Assembly: GCA_021154945.1 (NCBI GenBank)
Contig: JAJNQF010000019.1
Coordinates: 1-6,498 of the forward strand
Origin: Sphingomonas sp.
GTDB lineage: Bacteria > Pseudomonadota > Alphaproteobacteria > Sphingomonadales > Sphingomonadaceae
DNA: 6,498 bases
Direction of reading: 5' to 3'
Numbering within the stretch: the stretch's first letter is position 1; every line of letters begins with the position of its first letter. Position numbers and translations under genes: made by a program. Positions 6,079-6,498 of the stretch are shown in pieces. The notes under the pieces are model-generated. The model did no database searches, was not told the origin of the DNA, and saw only the letters and a program-made list of their open reading frames with translations.

Positions 6079-6292
6079 CTCTGTCACGGGACCTGAGAGC
6101 TTTCGCGCGAACAAAGTCCAGCGCTTACCCCTTCGGTGGCCCTCGGCGCGAACGCCAGGACGCTTTCCAGAGTGTCGATCAGCCCCGCGCGGTCTCTGGT
6201 GCCTGAGAGATTCCGGGGTGGTTGCTCCTTCGGCGGTTCCGTGCCCAGTCAAGGGCCAGCCCTGAAAGGACCGGAAACGCTCTCCCGCGCGG
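6079..6292 (-). ncRNA. Tandem glycine riboswitch upstream of gcvT
   Basis: Two glycine aptamers lie in series on the minus strand. Aptamer 1 spans 6292-6185. Its P1 is the self-complementary ccgcgcgg at both ends (6285-6292 and 6185-6192), with conserved cores GGGAGAGC near the 5' side, CCGAAGGAGCAACC (6233-6220) and CTCTCAGGCACC (6209-6198). Aptamer 2 spans about 6172-6079. Its P1 is ctctg 6172-6168 with cagag 6083-6079, and its cores are CCGAAGGGGTAA (6136-6125) and CTCTCAGGT near 6099-6091. The linker is about 12 nt. These core sequences and the position ahead of gcvT are diagnostic of the glycine riboswitch. In many bacteria it switches gcv operons on when glycine is high. No hairpin with a U-tract lies between the aptamers and gcvT, so control by classical attenuation is not evident and translational control is more likely; this last point is inference. 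Confidence 0.95.
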
Positions 6293-6296
6293 TGCC

Positions 6297-6339
6297 ATGC
6301 CGGTTGCCCGGCATCGACGCCGCGAGTTGTGACGCGGCG
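6297..6339 (-). promoter_or_regulatory. Two leader hairpins immediately 5' of the glycine aptamers
   Basis: On the minus strand the first hairpin is 6339-6333 with 6324-6318 (7 bp cgccgcg, 8-nt loop). The second is atgccgg 6314-6308 with ccggcat 6303-6297, closing a GCAA loop, that is a GNRA tetraloop. Only four nt separate the second hairpin from P1 of aptamer 1. Both would be at the very 5' end of the transcript if the -10 at 6344-6349 is correct. They may protect the 5' end or, through the GNRA loop, dock into the riboswitch; the role is speculative. Confidence 0.55.
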
Positions 6340-6343
6340 CACA

Positions 6344-6349
6344 ATTATA
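6344..6349 (-). promoter_or_regulatory. Candidate sigma-70 -10 box for the gcv operon
   Basis: A perfect TATAAT occurs on the minus strand within an AT-rich island in otherwise very GC-rich DNA. It would place transcription initiation near 6336-6338, just upstream of the first leader hairpin. No good -35 hexamer is seen 15-18 nt upstream (the best are gaatcc-like). TTGACT overlaps the box at 6354-6349, but as a -35 it has no matching -10. The position relative to the riboswitch is the main support. Confidence 0.5.
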
Positions 6350-6409
6350 GTCAATCGAGGGTTTGGGATTCGGGGAGAAATCGCTCTTTGATCCCGGAAG
6401 AAGACACCA

Positions 6410-6498
6410 CCCCGGCGGAGGCCGGGGCCCAATTGGAAAGGTCGCCGTAACGGAGGACTGCGCCTAAGTTACCTCCGTCCTCCAATTGGGCCCCGGCC
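6410..6498. repeat. Palindromic paired-hairpin element 5, truncated by window end
   Basis: The left hairpin is ccccggc 6410-6416 with gccgggg 6421-6427. The stretch 6420-6437 and its reverse complement 6481-6498 form a perfect 18-bp inverted repeat, and cggagg 6451-6456 with cctccg 6472-6477 adds an inner pair. The right-hand hairpin is cut after its first arm by the end of the window. The element is upstream of the gcv promoter candidate and belongs to whatever gap separates gcvT from its next neighbour. The intervening 6350-6409 shows no gene. Confidence 0.75.

Noticed and set aside
6136..6450. Plus-strand 104-codon frame over the riboswitch and leader, and a minus-strand frame at 5881-6432
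   Set aside because: Both run through the structured glycine riboswitch and have no recognisable protein character.
482..6498. CRISPR array from the repeated hairpins
   Set aside because: Repeats are inverted pairs of different families hundreds of bases apart, with no regular direct repeats or unique spacers.

Overview
The window is GC-rich chromosomal DNA, most likely from an alphaproteobacterium of the sphingomonad type. The evidence for this is the high GC with strong G/C third-position bias (which makes most antisense frames open), a glycine decarboxylase split into two subunits, and sphingomonad-like protein sequences. The assignment is inferred from protein character only, with no database search.

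Layout, left to right. Positions 1-471 (+) hold the C-terminal half of an EamA/DMT-type membrane transporter that begins outside the window. It converges on a minus-strand gene at 624-1136, a 170-residue five-helix membrane protein that resembles the DUF1453/CcdC-like group. From there to the right end everything is one minus-strand transcription unit, read from right to left: a promoter candidate near 6344-6349, two leader hairpins, a tandem glycine riboswitch (about 6079-6292), gcvT (4791-6023), gcvH (4418-4789), gcvPA (2946-4304) and gcvPB (1288-2949). This is the complete glycine cleavage system apart from the shared L-protein (lipoamide dehydrogenase). GcvPA/GcvPB decarboxylate glycine and load the aminomethyl group onto the lipoyl lysine of GcvH; GcvT passes the one-carbon unit to tetrahydrofolate and releases ammonia. 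The riboswitch ties expression to glycine level. gcvT/gcvH are 1 nt apart and gcvPA/gcvPB overlap by 4 nt (ATGA), so both pairs are probably translationally coupled.

The unusual content is not the genes but a set of palindromic elements. Five occur in 6.5 kb, at 482-607, 1202-1273, 2695-2793, 4316-4408 and 6410-6498 (the last cut by the window end). All share one architecture: a GC-rich hairpin, a short spacer, then an inverted copy of the same hairpin plus flank, so that the whole unit can also fold into one long cruciform. Their sequences fall into different families. One lies in each intergenic gap longer than 10 nt and one upstream of the riboswitch. One, exactly 99 bp, lies inside gcvPB, where it is read in frame as 33 extra residues (53-85) without a stop. 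This resembles the protein-invading palindromic elements known from Rickettsia and is the finding most worth checking. GcvT also carries an apparent extra segment, residues about 120-149, with a small palindrome in it.
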